Positions 1 through 7,806 of a DNA stretch of 64,000 bases are shown piece by piece. This DNA comes from Sulfurospirillum_A sp029027265 (GTDB taxonomy: Bacteria; Campylobacterota; Campylobacteria; Campylobacterales; Sulfurospirillaceae): assembly GCA_029027265.1 (NCBI GenBank), contig CP093061.1, positions 2,232,001 through 2,296,000 of the forward strand. Direction: 5' to 3'. Below the pieces are notes generated by a model. That model worked only from the letters and a program-made list of their open reading frames with translations, did no database searches and was not told where the DNA came from. Each line of letters opens with the position of its first letter. Positions within the stretch are counted from its first letter, which is position 1. Made by a program: the position numbers and the translations under genes.

Positions 1-2
1 TA

Positions 3-53
3 GAAGCTGAGAAGGAAAAGGAGAAGAAGATTGCTATTTCTCTTTTGTATTGA
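3..53 (+). CDS. Possible C-terminal tail of a gene entering from the left edge
   Basis: An open frame on the plus strand enters from the left edge and stops with TGA at 51-53. Its 16 visible residues are rich in Glu and Lys (EAEKEKEKK) and end in a short hydrophobic stretch (IAISLLY). Charged tails of this kind are common in coiled-coil proteins and in Rpn/PD-(D/E)XK nuclease-type proteins, but the fragment is too short to assign. It would converge on the minus-strand pssA gene. Confidence 0.25.
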   Translation, partial: EAEKEKEKKIAISLLY

Positions 54-189
54 AATATGCTTTACATGTAAAGTTGTCATGTTATCTCCTTCGTTTATTA
101 TTAATATCTCAATCTATATGAATAAAATTCACATAGATTTCAGTCACTAAAGCACGAAGCATAGCTTCTGTGTTTATCTTTGTATTATA
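54..189. other. Intergenic region left of pssA
   Basis: This 136-base spacer lies downstream of the minus-strand pssA operon. It carries a TACATGTA palindrome at 63-70 and an imperfect hairpin around 153-171 (GAAGC, loop ATA, GCTTC). The hairpin could be a weak terminator, but it has no strong T run after it on the minus strand. No gene was seen here. Confidence 0.4.
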
Positions 190-915
190 CTAGTTTTTTT
201 TCTTTTTAGCAATCGTGTAAATTCCACGGAAAAGTCCATAAAGTAAATATCCTGTTATCAAAATTGTTGTACTCTCTACTGGATAAAGATAAAGAAGAGA
301 AAAAATAACTATTAAAATTACTAAAACTTTTGTTATATTTGCTTTTTTCATATCTACTTTTTTAAAGCTTGGATAACGAATATTGCTAACCATAAGAAAA
401 GATAAAATTCCAAGACCTATAAGCATAGCTATCTCTAAACCATGCATAAAAGGATACTTTAAATAAGTAAGCACCCACATAGTTAAAACAACAGCAGCTC
501 CAGGTATTGGGATCCCAATAAAAACAGAAGGCTCACTCACTCCACTCATTACGTTAAATCTTGCAAGCCTTATTGCCCCAAAAACAACGTACAATGCACT
601 AAAAAGTGCTCCAAGTTTTCCAAATTGATAACCAACACTAAAGTAAAAAAGCATAGCAGGAGCTGCACCAAATGCAATAACATCGGCAAGTGAATCGAAT
701 TCTGCACCAAATTTACTTGTTGTATTAGTAAGTCTTGCAACTCTGCCATCAAGTCCATCTAAAACAAGCGACAACAAAATATAGATTGATGCTTTTTCAA
801 ACTCTCCACTTGAAGATGCTATTATGCCTATAACTCCTAAAAATGCACTTGCTGCTGTAAAAAGATTTGGGAATATGTACATTAATTGTAATTTTTCACC
901 ATTACTATCTCTCAT
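190..915 (-). CDS. pssA: CDP-diacylglycerol--serine O-phosphatidyltransferase
   Basis: This inner-membrane enzyme makes phosphatidylserine from CDP-diacylglycerol and serine, the first step towards phosphatidylethanolamine. The 241-residue protein carries the complete CDP-alcohol phosphotransferase signature at about residues 56-78: DG, AR, then G, D and D at the conserved spacing. Several hydrophobic helices follow (about 85-115, 130-150, 160-178 and 195-230). The length fits bacterial type II PssA. The start overlaps the end of the upstream psd-like gene by 11 bases, so the two are probably translationally coupled. A second Met at residue 12 is an alternative start. Confidence 0.92.
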   Translation of the reverse strand: MRDSNGEKLQLMYIFPNLFTAASAFLGVIGIIASSSGEFEKASIYILLSLVLDGLDGRVARLTNTTSKFGAEFDSLADVIAFGAAPAMLFYFSVGYQFGKLGALFSALYVVFGAIRLARFNVMSGVSEPSVFIGIPIPGAAVVLTMWVLTYLKYPFMHGLEIAMLIGLGILSFLMVSNIRYPSFKKVDMKKANITKVLVILIVIFSLLYLYPVESTTILITGYLLYGLFRGIYTIAKKKKN

Positions 916-1561
916 CTATTTTTCCTTTATGTGCAAAATACCCAAGTACACTTTCACCAGCTTTTACTTCATCGCCCACAGCGACTTTTACTCTGCTATC
1001 AAGTGGTAAATAAAGTTCAACATTACCCTCAACCAAAAGTCCAAATCTTTGAGCAGATTTAAGTGGTCCTACAGTTTTAAAAAGTTCTATTTTTCTAGCA
1101 AATACTCCTGCATTTATATTGATAAAAAGTTCACTGTAATTGCTCTTACATGTAAGGATTGCTCTCTCACCAAGTTTTTTACTCAATTCTGATTTAGTAG
1201 GTAAAAAAAGACCGTGTCTTCTCTCAGTTGCTTTTATATTCAAAATTGTTGGTGCTCTTAATATACAAGCTTCTAGTAAAGATTTTTGAATATCTACTTT
1301 TATATACTCTTTACCATCGCTATGTTTTGCTTTGGAAATAGAAGAAATTGTTCCATCACTTGGGCTCAAAATTGCCATATCATCATCTTCAGCAGGAAGC
1401 CTCTCAGGATTTCTAAACAAATATCCTGTAAAAATCAGAATAACAAAAAATACCCATGGAAATATATCAAACCATATAGATAGTACAAATACAACAGATG
1501 AAAAAAAGAGATACTTCCACCCCTCTTTTGCAATTAATTGTGTTGTTGTACTATTTTTCAT
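905..1561 (-). CDS. Phosphatidylserine decarboxylase-related protein lacking the pyruvoyl serine
   Basis: The 218-residue protein has the layout of the short (PSD-A) phosphatidylserine decarboxylases: two N-terminal membrane segments (about 18-48), RNPER at 50-54 and SPSDG at 66-70. The C-terminal RFGLL...VELYLP block is at 172-186. In active family members this last block holds a Gly-Ser pair, cut between the two residues to form the pyruvoyl group. Here the pair reads Gly179-Asn180. The usual His-Val-Asn/Gln-Arg segment is also altered (ACILRAP). Neighbouring pssA and ftsH overlap it. The family is certain, but decarboxylase activity is doubtful by the known mechanism, so it may be a structural or regulatory relative. 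Confidence 0.8.
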   Translation of the reverse strand: MKNSTTTQLIAKEGWKYLFFSSVVFVLSIWFDIFPWVFFVILIFTGYLFRNPERLPAEDDDMAILSPSDGTISSISKAKHSDGKEYIKVDIQKSLLEACILRAPTILNIKATERRHGLFLPTKSELSKKLGERAILTCKSNYSELFININAGVFARKIELFKTVGPLKSAQRFGLLVEGNVELYLPLDSRVKVAVGDEVKAGESVLGYFAHKGKIDER

Positions 1562-3551
1562 CTTCAGTTTCTTCGGTTTCTTCGGTTACTTCGGTTACTT
1601 CGGTTACTTCAGTTACTTTAGCTTCTTCTGTCTCTTCTGTCTCTTTGGTTTTTTTCTTTTTTAATGACTCAATTCCATGCGCTTCTTCATACGCATGAAT
1701 TATCTCTCTAAGTTGGTCACCATCAATACTCTCATTTTTCTTTAATGATAATACAATGCTTTCTATACACTCTTTATAATTTTCAAGTTTTTTTAGAACT
1801 ACTTTGTATCTCTCAGCAAGCATGCTTTTGATATGCATGTCAAGCTCTTCAGACATCTTATCGCTACAATCGTTAGTTGCACTTGAACCTAAAAATGTAT
1901 TGTGTTGACGTGAAATAACCATTAGTCCAGCAACATCGCTCATACCATATATACTAGCCATTGACTTTATAATATCAGTTGCACGCTCAAGGTCATTACC
2001 AGCACCAGTACTTATCTCGCCAATAAAAATTTCTTCTGCTGCACGACCACCTAAAAGCACATCAACTTCAGCAATAAGTTCATGCTTTTGAGCCAAAAAT
2101 TTATTCTCTTCTGGGGTATTTAGTGTATATCCTAAAGCTGCCAATCCACGAGGTATAATAGATACCTTAGCTACACTCTTTGCACCCTTTGTAGTTTCTG
2201 CAATCAAGGCATGACCACTCTCATGGTAAGAAACTATTCTTTTCTCTTCAGGATTTATACGACGACTTTTTTTCTCAAGTCCTGCAATTGAGCGTTCAAC
2301 TGCTTCAACCATATCTTTATGGTGAACATGAGATTTATTAACACGTCCTGCTAAAAGTGCCGCTTCATTGATAATATTTGCTAAATCAGCTCCAGCAAGT
2401 CCTGCAGTCAAACGACCTATATCTTCTAAATTAACATCTTTAGAAAGTTTAATCCCATCAACATGAACTTTTAAAATATCTACGCGACCCTTGAAATCAG
2501 GCTTATCAACAAGCACTTGTCTATCAAAACGTCCAGGTCTAAGAAGTGCTGCGTCAAGCACTTCAGGTCTATTAGTTGCTGCAAGGACAATTACAGGAGA
2601 TTTATCAGAACTAAATCCATCCATCTCAGCAAGAAGTTGATTTAGAGTCTGCTCTCTCTCATCATTTCCACCCATCTGTCCATTTGCAGCACGACTTTTT
2701 CCTATAGCGTCTATTTCATCTATAAAAACAATAGATGGAGCCTCTTTTTTTGCATTCTCAAACAAGTCTCTTACACGACTTGCTCCAACTCCAACAAACA
2801 TTTCTATAAAACTTGATCCAGAAACTGAATAAAAAGGAACATCTGCTTCACCAGCAACTGCTTTGGCTAAAAGAGTTTTACCAGTTCCCGGAGGTCCTAC
2901 AAGAAGAACACCTTTTGGAATTTTTGCTCCAAGGTTTAAATAACGATCAGGATTCTTTAAAAAATCAACTATCTCTTTCACTTCCTCTTTTGATTCTTCA
3001 ACACCAGCTACATCGTCAAACGTTACATCTGGTTTCTCTGAATTTACTAGTTTTTTGCTGCTTCCCATTCCAAGAATTCCACCACCCATGTTTTTTTGCA
3101 TACGGTTTGCAAGAAGCATCCAAATACCAAAAAATATAAAGATTGGAATTACCCAAGAAAAAAGAATTTCTGTTAGTATATTTGTTTCATTGTATCCGCC
3201 ATATGGAATCTTCTTCTCATCAAGCAAAGGAATCAAAGTTGGATCTTGACCAACTTTTTTTACTATATATACTGTTTTTGTCACACCTTTTTCGTCAACT
3301 GCTCTAAGGATAGTTTGCCCCATAGCAACATAAGTCACTTGGTTTTTCTTAACTAGCTCCTTAAAATCATAGTAGTTTATGTTTTTTGTGACAGCTTTTC
3401 CACCTTGAGAATTACTCATACCACCCATACCATCATCTGGTGCTAAAAAGTTTTTAAACACCATTATAATTACAATTGAAAAAATTGCAAACACTAAAAG
3501 CGGATTTTGATTAAAGAAATTATTGTTTTTATTATCTTTGTTTTGGTTCAA
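1551..3551 (-). CDS. ftsH: ATP-dependent zinc metalloprotease FtsH
   Basis: This hexameric membrane AAA+ protease degrades misfolded membrane proteins and regulatory targets. Two transmembrane segments (about 17-35 and 127-147) flank a periplasmic domain. Next come the AAA module with Walker A GPPGTGKT (219-226) and Walker B IVFIDEID (274-281), and the peptidase domain with zinc site HESGH at 443-447. The 666-residue length is normal for the family. The C-terminal tail is unusual: a low-complexity run of Thr-Glu and Val-Thr-Glu units, encoded by tandem 9-base repeats. The stop overlaps the psd-like start by 11 bases, and prmA lies 4 bases upstream. Confidence 0.97.
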   Translation of the reverse strand: MNQNKDNKNNNFFNQNPLLVFAIFSIVIIMVFKNFLAPDDGMGGMSNSQGGKAVTKNINYYDFKELVKKNQVTYVAMGQTILRAVDEKGVTKTVYIVKKVGQDPTLIPLLDEKKIPYGGYNETNILTEILFSWVIPIFIFFGIWMLLANRMQKNMGGGILGMGSSKKLVNSEKPDVTFDDVAGVEESKEEVKEIVDFLKNPDRYLNLGAKIPKGVLLVGPPGTGKTLLAKAVAGEADVPFYSVSGSSFIEMFVGVGASRVRDLFENAKKEAPSIVFIDEIDAIGKSRAANGQMGGNDEREQTLNQLLAEMDGFSSDKSPVIVLAATNRPEVLDAALLRPGRFDRQVLVDKPDFKGRVDILKVHVDGIKLSKDVNLEDIGRLTAGLAGADLANIINEAALLAGRVNKSHVHHKDMVEAVERSIAGLEKKSRRINPEEKRIVSYHESGHALIAETTKGAKSVAKVSIIPRGLAALGYTLNTPEENKFLAQKHELIAEVDVLLGGRAAEEIFIGEISTGAGNDLERATDIIKSMASIYGMSDVAGLMVISRQHNTFLGSSATNDCSDKMSEELDMHIKSMLAERYKVVLKKLENYKECIESIVLSLKKNESIDGDQLREIIHAYEEAHGIESLKKKKTKETEETEEAKVTEVTEVTEVTEETEETEDEK
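1583..1618. repeat. 9-bp tandem repeat in the 3' end of ftsH
   Basis: Three exact copies of CGGTTACTT (1583-1591, 1592-1600, 1601-1609) are followed by a one-mismatch copy (1610-1618). They encode the Val-Thr-Glu units of the FtsH tail. The unit is a multiple of three, so changes in copy number would lengthen or shorten the tail without breaking the frame. Confidence 0.85.
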
Positions 3552-3555
3552 GTTT

Positions 3556-4380
3556 TTACCTTTTTAGTACGAGTGTATACCACTCATCTTTTTTATATTT
3601 TTCTAAAATTTCCATCGAATTAAATCTGGTTTCTACTCTTTGTACATACTTATCAAGTATTCCTGAAAGTATCAAAATAGCACCATTTTTTGTTGCACTA
3701 ATCAAATCAGGGGTAAGCATAATAAGAACATCGGCTATAATATTAGCTATGACTACATCATACACATCATTTCTCTTTTGTACTGATCCTGACCAAAAGT
3801 TGTTGTACTTTTCCTTGTTTAATTCAAAGTTATCACTTGCACTTTGAACTGCAAGCTCATCAGTATCACAAAAATCAACATTTGCTCCAAGTTTTGCACT
3901 AGCGATGGAAAGAATTCCACTTCCACAACCAACGTCGAGTACTTTATCATTTTTTTGTAAATATTTTTGCAACATAAGTAAACATCCATATGTTGTCTCA
4001 TGATGACCAGAGCCAAATGCAAGAGCTGGGTCTATAATAATATTGATCTTATTCTCTTTTTTTGTTGTCCAACTAGGATGTATATAAAACTCCCCAATTT
4101 CAATAGGTTGAACTGATTTTTGGTAACTGCTTATCCAGTCTATATTCTCTCTAACTTCAAGTTTTGTTTCAACACTTACCTCTTTATTAAGAGTAACAGC
4201 GAGGCTCTGTGCAAAAACCTTTACTCCAAACTCAACTACGTCAAGTTCTTCTTCACTACGCACAATAATAACACCATCACGCTCTTCTATAGCTTCATTA
4301 GTAAGGGTTAGGATAAAATCGGCGAAACGATTATATTCGCCGAATGGGGTGATTTGTAGTTCATTATAGGTCTCTTTCAC
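3556..4380 (-). CDS. prmA: Ribosomal protein L11 methyltransferase
   Basis: This cytoplasmic SAM-dependent enzyme methylates ribosomal protein L11. The 274-residue protein has the PrmA layout. An N-terminal recognition domain is followed by a Rossmann methyltransferase domain with SAM motif I (LDVGCGSGILSIA, near residue 150) and the downstream ANIIADVL motif characteristic of PrmA. It sits between cheY (2 bases away) and ftsH (4 bases away), so the three are probably one transcript. The length and motifs are normal. Confidence 0.93.
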   Translation of the reverse strand: MKETYNELQITPFGEYNRFADFILTLTNEAIEERDGVIIVRSEEELDVVEFGVKVFAQSLAVTLNKEVSVETKLEVRENIDWISSYQKSVQPIEIGEFYIHPSWTTKKENKINIIIDPALAFGSGHHETTYGCLLMLQKYLQKNDKVLDVGCGSGILSIASAKLGANVDFCDTDELAVQSASDNFELNKEKYNNFWSGSVQKRNDVYDVVIANIIADVLIMLTPDLISATKNGAILILSGILDKYVQRVETRFNSMEILEKYKKDEWYTLVLKR

Positions 4381-4382
4381 AA

Positions 4383-4748
4383 TTAACCTAAAACGTCCTC
4401 TAATTTTTCTTTTAATACGGCAGGTGTAAATGGTTTTACAATATAGTTATTAACTCCTGCTTTTAAAGCTACAATAACTTCAGCTTTTCCGCCTTCAGTT
4501 GTAACCATAATTATTGGCATATCTTCGTATTTCGATTCTGCTCTTACTTTTTTGACTAGTTCTAGACCATTCATCTCTGGCATATTCCAATCAGTGATAA
4601 GAACGTCTATATCCTCATTTTCAGCCATAACTTTCCAAGCAACTGCACCATCTTCCGCTTCTAATACATCTTTATAATTCAACCTTGCTAATGTATTTTT
4701 TATAATACGGCGCATTGTTGAACTGTCATCCACTACTAGCAATTTCAA
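4383..4748 (-). CDS. cheY: Chemotaxis response regulator CheY
   Basis: This single-domain receiver transmits chemotaxis signals from CheA to the flagellar switch. The visible features are the acidic pocket (VVDDSS), the phosphoacceptor Asp in LITDWNMPEMNG, the Thr in MVTTEGG and the conserved Lys in IVKPF. I chose the TTG start at 4746-4748, giving MKLLVVDD, because AGGAG lies 5 bases upstream of it. The GTG two codons earlier (4752-4754) overlaps that ribosome site. The protein is 121 residues and has no output domain. It lies downstream of a 117-base spacer that probably holds its promoter. Confidence 0.93.
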   Translation of the reverse strand: MKLLVVDDSSTMRRIIKNTLARLNYKDVLEAEDGAVAWKVMAENEDIDVLITDWNMPEMNGLELVKKVRAESKYEDMPIIMVTTEGGKAEVIVALKAGVNNYIVKPFTPAVLKEKLEDVLG

Positions 4749-4865
4749 TGTCACTCCTTTTTAATTAACAAGTTTTTATTCTAACTAACATTTTAACAAA
4801 AAATTCTTTGAAGTTACTTTAACTCTATAGACTTCTTGCAAAATTCTTGATTGTCTAAGAAAATT
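4749..4865 (-). promoter_or_regulatory. Spacer upstream of cheY, probable promoter region
   Basis: This AT-rich spacer separates the end of hisA from cheY. On the minus strand it contains A/T-rich -10-like elements (TAGAAT, TTAAAAT) and the strong ribosome site AAAGGAG before the TTG start of cheY. No convincing -35 or terminator hairpin was seen. A promoter here is inferred from position, with hisA ending immediately before it. Confidence 0.35.
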
Positions 4866-5582
4866 TTACAAAAAATCTAATTTAAAAGCAGCTTTAAGAT
4901 CTAGTGTTCCTTCATAATAAGCCTTGCCTACTATGACACCTGCAACCTTTTTTGTTTCTAATAAAAGTTTAATATCATTAATGTCTTTTACTCCACCACT
5001 TGCAATAGTATCAACCTCACTAGCTCTTGCAATCTCCAGTGTGAAATCTACATTTACACCACTTAAAGTTCCATCTCTGCCTACATCTGTACATATAATA
5101 GCCTCAACACCAGCATTTGCAAACTCTTGTGCTAAATCTGTTGCTTTCATGGTTGACTTTTTTGCCCATCCTTCAACTGCAACATAACCATCTATTGCAT
5201 CAATGCCAACTGCAATTGAGTAATTTTTACTCATCTGCTTTACAAACTCTGGATTTTTAAGTGCAATTGAGCCAAGAATGATTCTGTCAACTCCTAAATC
5301 ACAATAACGTCTTATTGTATCTTCATCACGAATACCACCACCAAGTTCTAGTTTTAGATTACAATTTTCTCTTATTTTTACAATCTGCTTTAAGTTTTTT
5401 GGCTCTCCTGCAAATGCACCGTTTAAATCTACTAAGTGAAGCCATTTTGAGCCCATTTCTTCAAACTTTTTAGCAACTTCAAATGGTTCATTTGAGTAAA
5501 TCTTTGCTGTATCCATAAGCCCATGTGTAAGTCTAACTGCTAAACCATCTTTTAAATCTATTGCTGGTAAAATATCCACCAT
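4866..5582 (-). CDS. hisA: ProFAR isomerase HisA (histidine biosynthesis)
   Basis: HisA performs the Amadori isomerisation of ProFAR to PRFAR, the fourth step of histidine synthesis, in the cytoplasm. The 238-residue beta/alpha barrel shows the N-terminal catalytic Asp in LPAIDLKDG, the phosphate site LGGGIRD and the second catalytic region DVGRDGT. It shares one base with the end of hisH, so the two are co-translated. The partner hisF of the standard pathway is not next to it. Confidence 0.95.
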   Translation of the reverse strand: MVDILPAIDLKDGLAVRLTHGLMDTAKIYSNEPFEVAKKFEEMGSKWLHLVDLNGAFAGEPKNLKQIVKIRENCNLKLELGGGIRDEDTIRRYCDLGVDRIILGSIALKNPEFVKQMSKNYSIAVGIDAIDGYVAVEGWAKKSTMKATDLAQEFANAGVEAIICTDVGRDGTLSGVNVDFTLEIARASEVDTIASGGVKDINDIKLLLETKKVAGVIVGKAYYEGTLDLKAAFKLDFL

Positions 5583-6193
5583 TATATCCTTACAAAATTT
5601 TCTAGTATTTTTAATCCATTTTCATGTGATTTTTCTGGGTGAGGTTGAAAGCCATATATGTTTTCTTTCTCAACTGCACTCACAAAATCATAGCCATAAA
5701 AACTTTTTCCTATTACAAATTCATCTGAGCAAGTTGCATGAAAACTATGTACAAAATAAAGATAAATCTCTTTACTCATCCCCTTAAAAAGCTTTGAATC
5801 ACGTTTAACAAAAAGTTCATTCCAGCCCATGTGTGGAACTTTTAGTTTGTGGTCAAACTTAGACTTATCAAACTCTACTACTTTTCCTTCAATTAAACCA
5901 AGCCCTTTTGTCTTTCCAAACTCTTCACTAGAATCAAGTAAAAGTTGCATTCCTAAACAGATACCAAGAAGAGGTTTTCCACTCTTTGCAAACTCTAAAA
6001 TAGATTCTTGCATACCACAATTTTGCAAATGCTCCATTGCATCTTTATATGCTCCAACTCCAGGGAGTATAACCTTGTCAAACTTTTTTAGTTTTTCTGG
6101 GTCACTTACTACTTCTACTTTTGAACCTATTTTTTCAAAAGCATTGGAAACACTTCTTAAGTTTCCCATATTATAATCAATTAACGCTATCAT
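5582..6193 (-). CDS. hisH: Imidazole glycerol phosphate synthase glutaminase subunit HisH
   Basis: HisH hydrolyses glutamine and channels ammonia to HisF in histidine synthesis. The 203-residue class I amidotransferase has the nucleophile Cys in LLGICLGMQ and the His/Glu pair in FQPHPEKSHENG. It overlaps hisA by one base and the upstream membrane-protein gene by 17 bases. A second HisH paralogue lies at 32771-33388 inside the polysaccharide cluster. This copy is taken as the histidine enzyme because it is paired with hisA. Confidence 0.94.
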   Translation of the reverse strand: MIALIDYNMGNLRSVSNAFEKIGSKVEVVSDPEKLKKFDKVILPGVGAYKDAMEHLQNCGMQESILEFAKSGKPLLGICLGMQLLLDSSEEFGKTKGLGLIEGKVVEFDKSKFDHKLKVPHMGWNELFVKRDSKLFKGMSKEIYLYFVHSFHATCSDEFVIGKSFYGYDFVSAVEKENIYGFQPHPEKSHENGLKILENFVRI

Positions 6194-7097
6194 TTTCTCT
6201 CTTTATTGATGAAACGGATTTTACATAATATGCTAAAGACACTAAAAGTATGGAAACGCCAACTATGAGGAATACTGCTGAGAATATATGAGTTGGATCT
6301 GTTATAGCAAATTTAAAGACCAGCATAAGAGCTTCTATTGCAAGAGCTATGACGATAGAACCTAAAAATCGAACCATCGTTTTATGTATGCCAATTGCTT
6401 CATCTTTATTATGCCTACCAAGCACCTCTTCCTCAAAAATAGTTTTCACCAAGTCAAATATGGCCAAAGACAGTGTCAAAAGTATAGTTGCCTTAAACAT
6501 AGTATCTATATCTTCTGTTGCACTCATAAAACCATGGCTTATAAGACTTGCCATACCGTTGTAAAAAAGTAAAAATGCAACCATTAAAAGTGCTAGTGAA
6601 AATATGCTATAAGCAACTTTGACAAAGTCTTCAAATATAGACTGCAAAGAACTTGGATGAGCAATTTTAAGAACATCTTTCAAAGATATATCCATGCAAG
6701 CCACATACTTTAACTCTGATTTATCATCATAAATTGGGTAAGCAGCTGTTACAGTGAGTGAGTTTGTCAAACTTGAAGGGTATGGATCAGTTAAAACACA
6801 CCTTCTTTGGCGAACTGCCCGATAAAAATAAGATTTATTACTTCTATTTTTATCAAGTCCGCCTTTATGATCTTGTTTATTAGTTAAATTATCAGTCACT
6901 TGTTTACCATTGGCATTAAGAACATACAAGGCTTCAAAATTATCAACTTCATTGACAATTTTATCAAGTGAATTTTTTATCTCTTGTAAATCTGGACTAG
7001 GAAGACGAATAGGCATATTTCTATTAAATAAATAACAAAAGTATGCACGTGCACGCTGTCTTACTTCTGAAAATTGCTGAATTTCTCTAACTACCAT
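6177..7097 (-). CDS. PDC-type sensor domain protein with four C-terminal membrane helices
   Basis: The first 150 residues or so resemble a PDC/Cache sensor half: LYVLNANGKQVTD, a SYFYRAV segment, TDPYPSSLTN, then VTAAYPIYDD and VACMDISL. Four hydrophobic helices follow (about 160-182, 200-220, 245-265 and 275-295). No kinase, cyclase or methyl-accepting domain is present. There is no hydrophobic helix before the sensor part, which is unusual because PDC domains normally sit outside the membrane between two helices. It overlaps hisH by 17 bases and the PIN toxin by one. Its function is unknown; a ligand-sensing membrane protein is the cautious call. Confidence 0.7.
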   Translation of the reverse strand: MVVREIQQFSEVRQRARAYFCYLFNRNMPIRLPSPDLQEIKNSLDKIVNEVDNFEALYVLNANGKQVTDNLTNKQDHKGGLDKNRSNKSYFYRAVRQRRCVLTDPYPSSLTNSLTVTAAYPIYDDKSELKYVACMDISLKDVLKIAHPSSLQSIFEDFVKVAYSIFSLALLMVAFLLFYNGMASLISHGFMSATEDIDTMFKATILLTLSLAIFDLVKTIFEEEVLGRHNKDEAIGIHKTMVRFLGSIVIALAIEALMLVFKFAITDPTHIFSAVFLIVGVSILLVSLAYYVKSVSSIKRENDSVN

Positions 7098-7528
7098 TAT
7101 ATAAGCTCCTCTTTTTTACAAAATTCTCTACTTGTTAAAAGCTCTATTTTATCTGATTTAAAATTTTTATCATTTGAAATTATTAAATCACACTTTTCTT
7201 TTTGAGCTAAAATATATTGCATTGTATTTTCTAAGTCTATGTAGTTTTTATTTTCTCTCATGAGTCTACATGTAACTTCTACTTCGTTATTTGAAAAATC
7301 TATAATATTGCAAAAACTGCTTAGTTTTTCTATAGTGCTAAGAGCTTCTTGTTTGCTGTTTTTTGAAAGTATATAATAAATAGTTGTTATAAGTTCACAG
7401 CTTGTATATAATTTTACTCTTTGACTCAAAAGAAAATCAATAGTATCACTGCTATCTTTGTAATTTTTTCTACTTGTATCTTGTGAGTCAATAATAATAT
7501 TAGCATCTAAAAAAACTTTTTTATACAT
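7097..7528 (-). CDS. PIN-domain toxin (predicted ribonuclease)
   Basis: The 143-residue protein has the PIN-fold pattern of metal-binding acidic residues: Asp in VFLDANIIID at the N-terminus, Glu in SCELITTIYY, Asp/Glu in YIDLENTMQY, and Asp in CDLIISNDKNF. PIN toxins of VapC type cut RNA and are held inactive by a partner antitoxin. The start lies inside the last codons of the antitoxin gene (8-base overlap), the normal arrangement for such pairs. The downstream gene begins one base inside its stop, so the module appears co-transcribed with the sensor protein and hisH/hisA. Confidence 0.85.
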   Translation of the reverse strand: MYKKVFLDANIIIDSQDTSRKNYKDSSDTIDFLLSQRVKLYTSCELITTIYYILSKNSKQEALSTIEKLSSFCNIIDFSNNEVEVTCRLMRENKNYIDLENTMQYILAQKEKCDLIISNDKNFKSDKIELLTSREFCKKEELI

Positions 7529-7760
7529 CCCAATTTGCCTTAATTTCCTGAATAGTTAAATCTCCAAAAAGTCCTGTACCGCTTCCTACAAAACTTCTAA
7601 ATGCATCTAGTTTTTTCTGAGCTTCAATTTCTTCATACCGCTCTTCTATGACCTCTTGCAAAAATGCAGTCATAGACTTTTGTCCTTCATTTGCTAACTC
7701 TTCTAGGTGAGAAGCTACTATTGCATCAAAGACAAAATTTTTTCTTACCGTATTAGACAT
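7521..7760 (-). CDS. Antitoxin partner of the PIN toxin
   Basis: This 79-residue protein is encoded immediately upstream of, and overlapping, the PIN toxin. The N-terminal part (about residues 5-45) is compatible with a short DNA-binding fold of ribbon-helix-helix type (VRKNFVFDAIVASHLEEL, then an acidic helix). The C-terminal tail (FGDLTIQEIKANWDV) is the kind of segment that wraps the toxin. An AAAGGA ribosome site precedes the ATG. An extended -10 promoter with an overlapping inverted repeat lies just upstream and suggests autoregulation. The family was not identified from sequence alone. Confidence 0.8.
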   Translation of the reverse strand: MSNTVRKNFVFDAIVASHLEELANEGQKSMTAFLQEVIEERYEEIEAQKKLDAFRSFVGSGTGLFGDLTIQEIKANWDV

Positions 7761-7782
7761 AACAATTCCTTTATTTTTTTAT

Positions 7783-7796
7783 GTATACAATTATAC
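7783..7796 (-). promoter_or_regulatory. Extended -10 promoter and inverted-repeat operator of the toxin-antitoxin pair
   Basis: On the minus strand TGGTATAAT forms an extended -10 box (TATAAT at 7790-7795). The arms GTATA (7783-7787) and TATAC (7792-7796), separated by CAAT, overlap it. An inverted repeat over the -10 box is the expected site for autorepression by an antitoxin. The spacer is only 46 bases, between the pglF-like stop and the antitoxin start. Confidence 0.6.
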
Positions 7797-7806
7797 CATA
7801 AAAAAT

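Noticed and set aside
153..171. Rho-independent terminator after pssA
   Set aside because: The hairpin is short and imperfect, and no T run follows on the minus strand. It is kept only as a note in the spacer entry.
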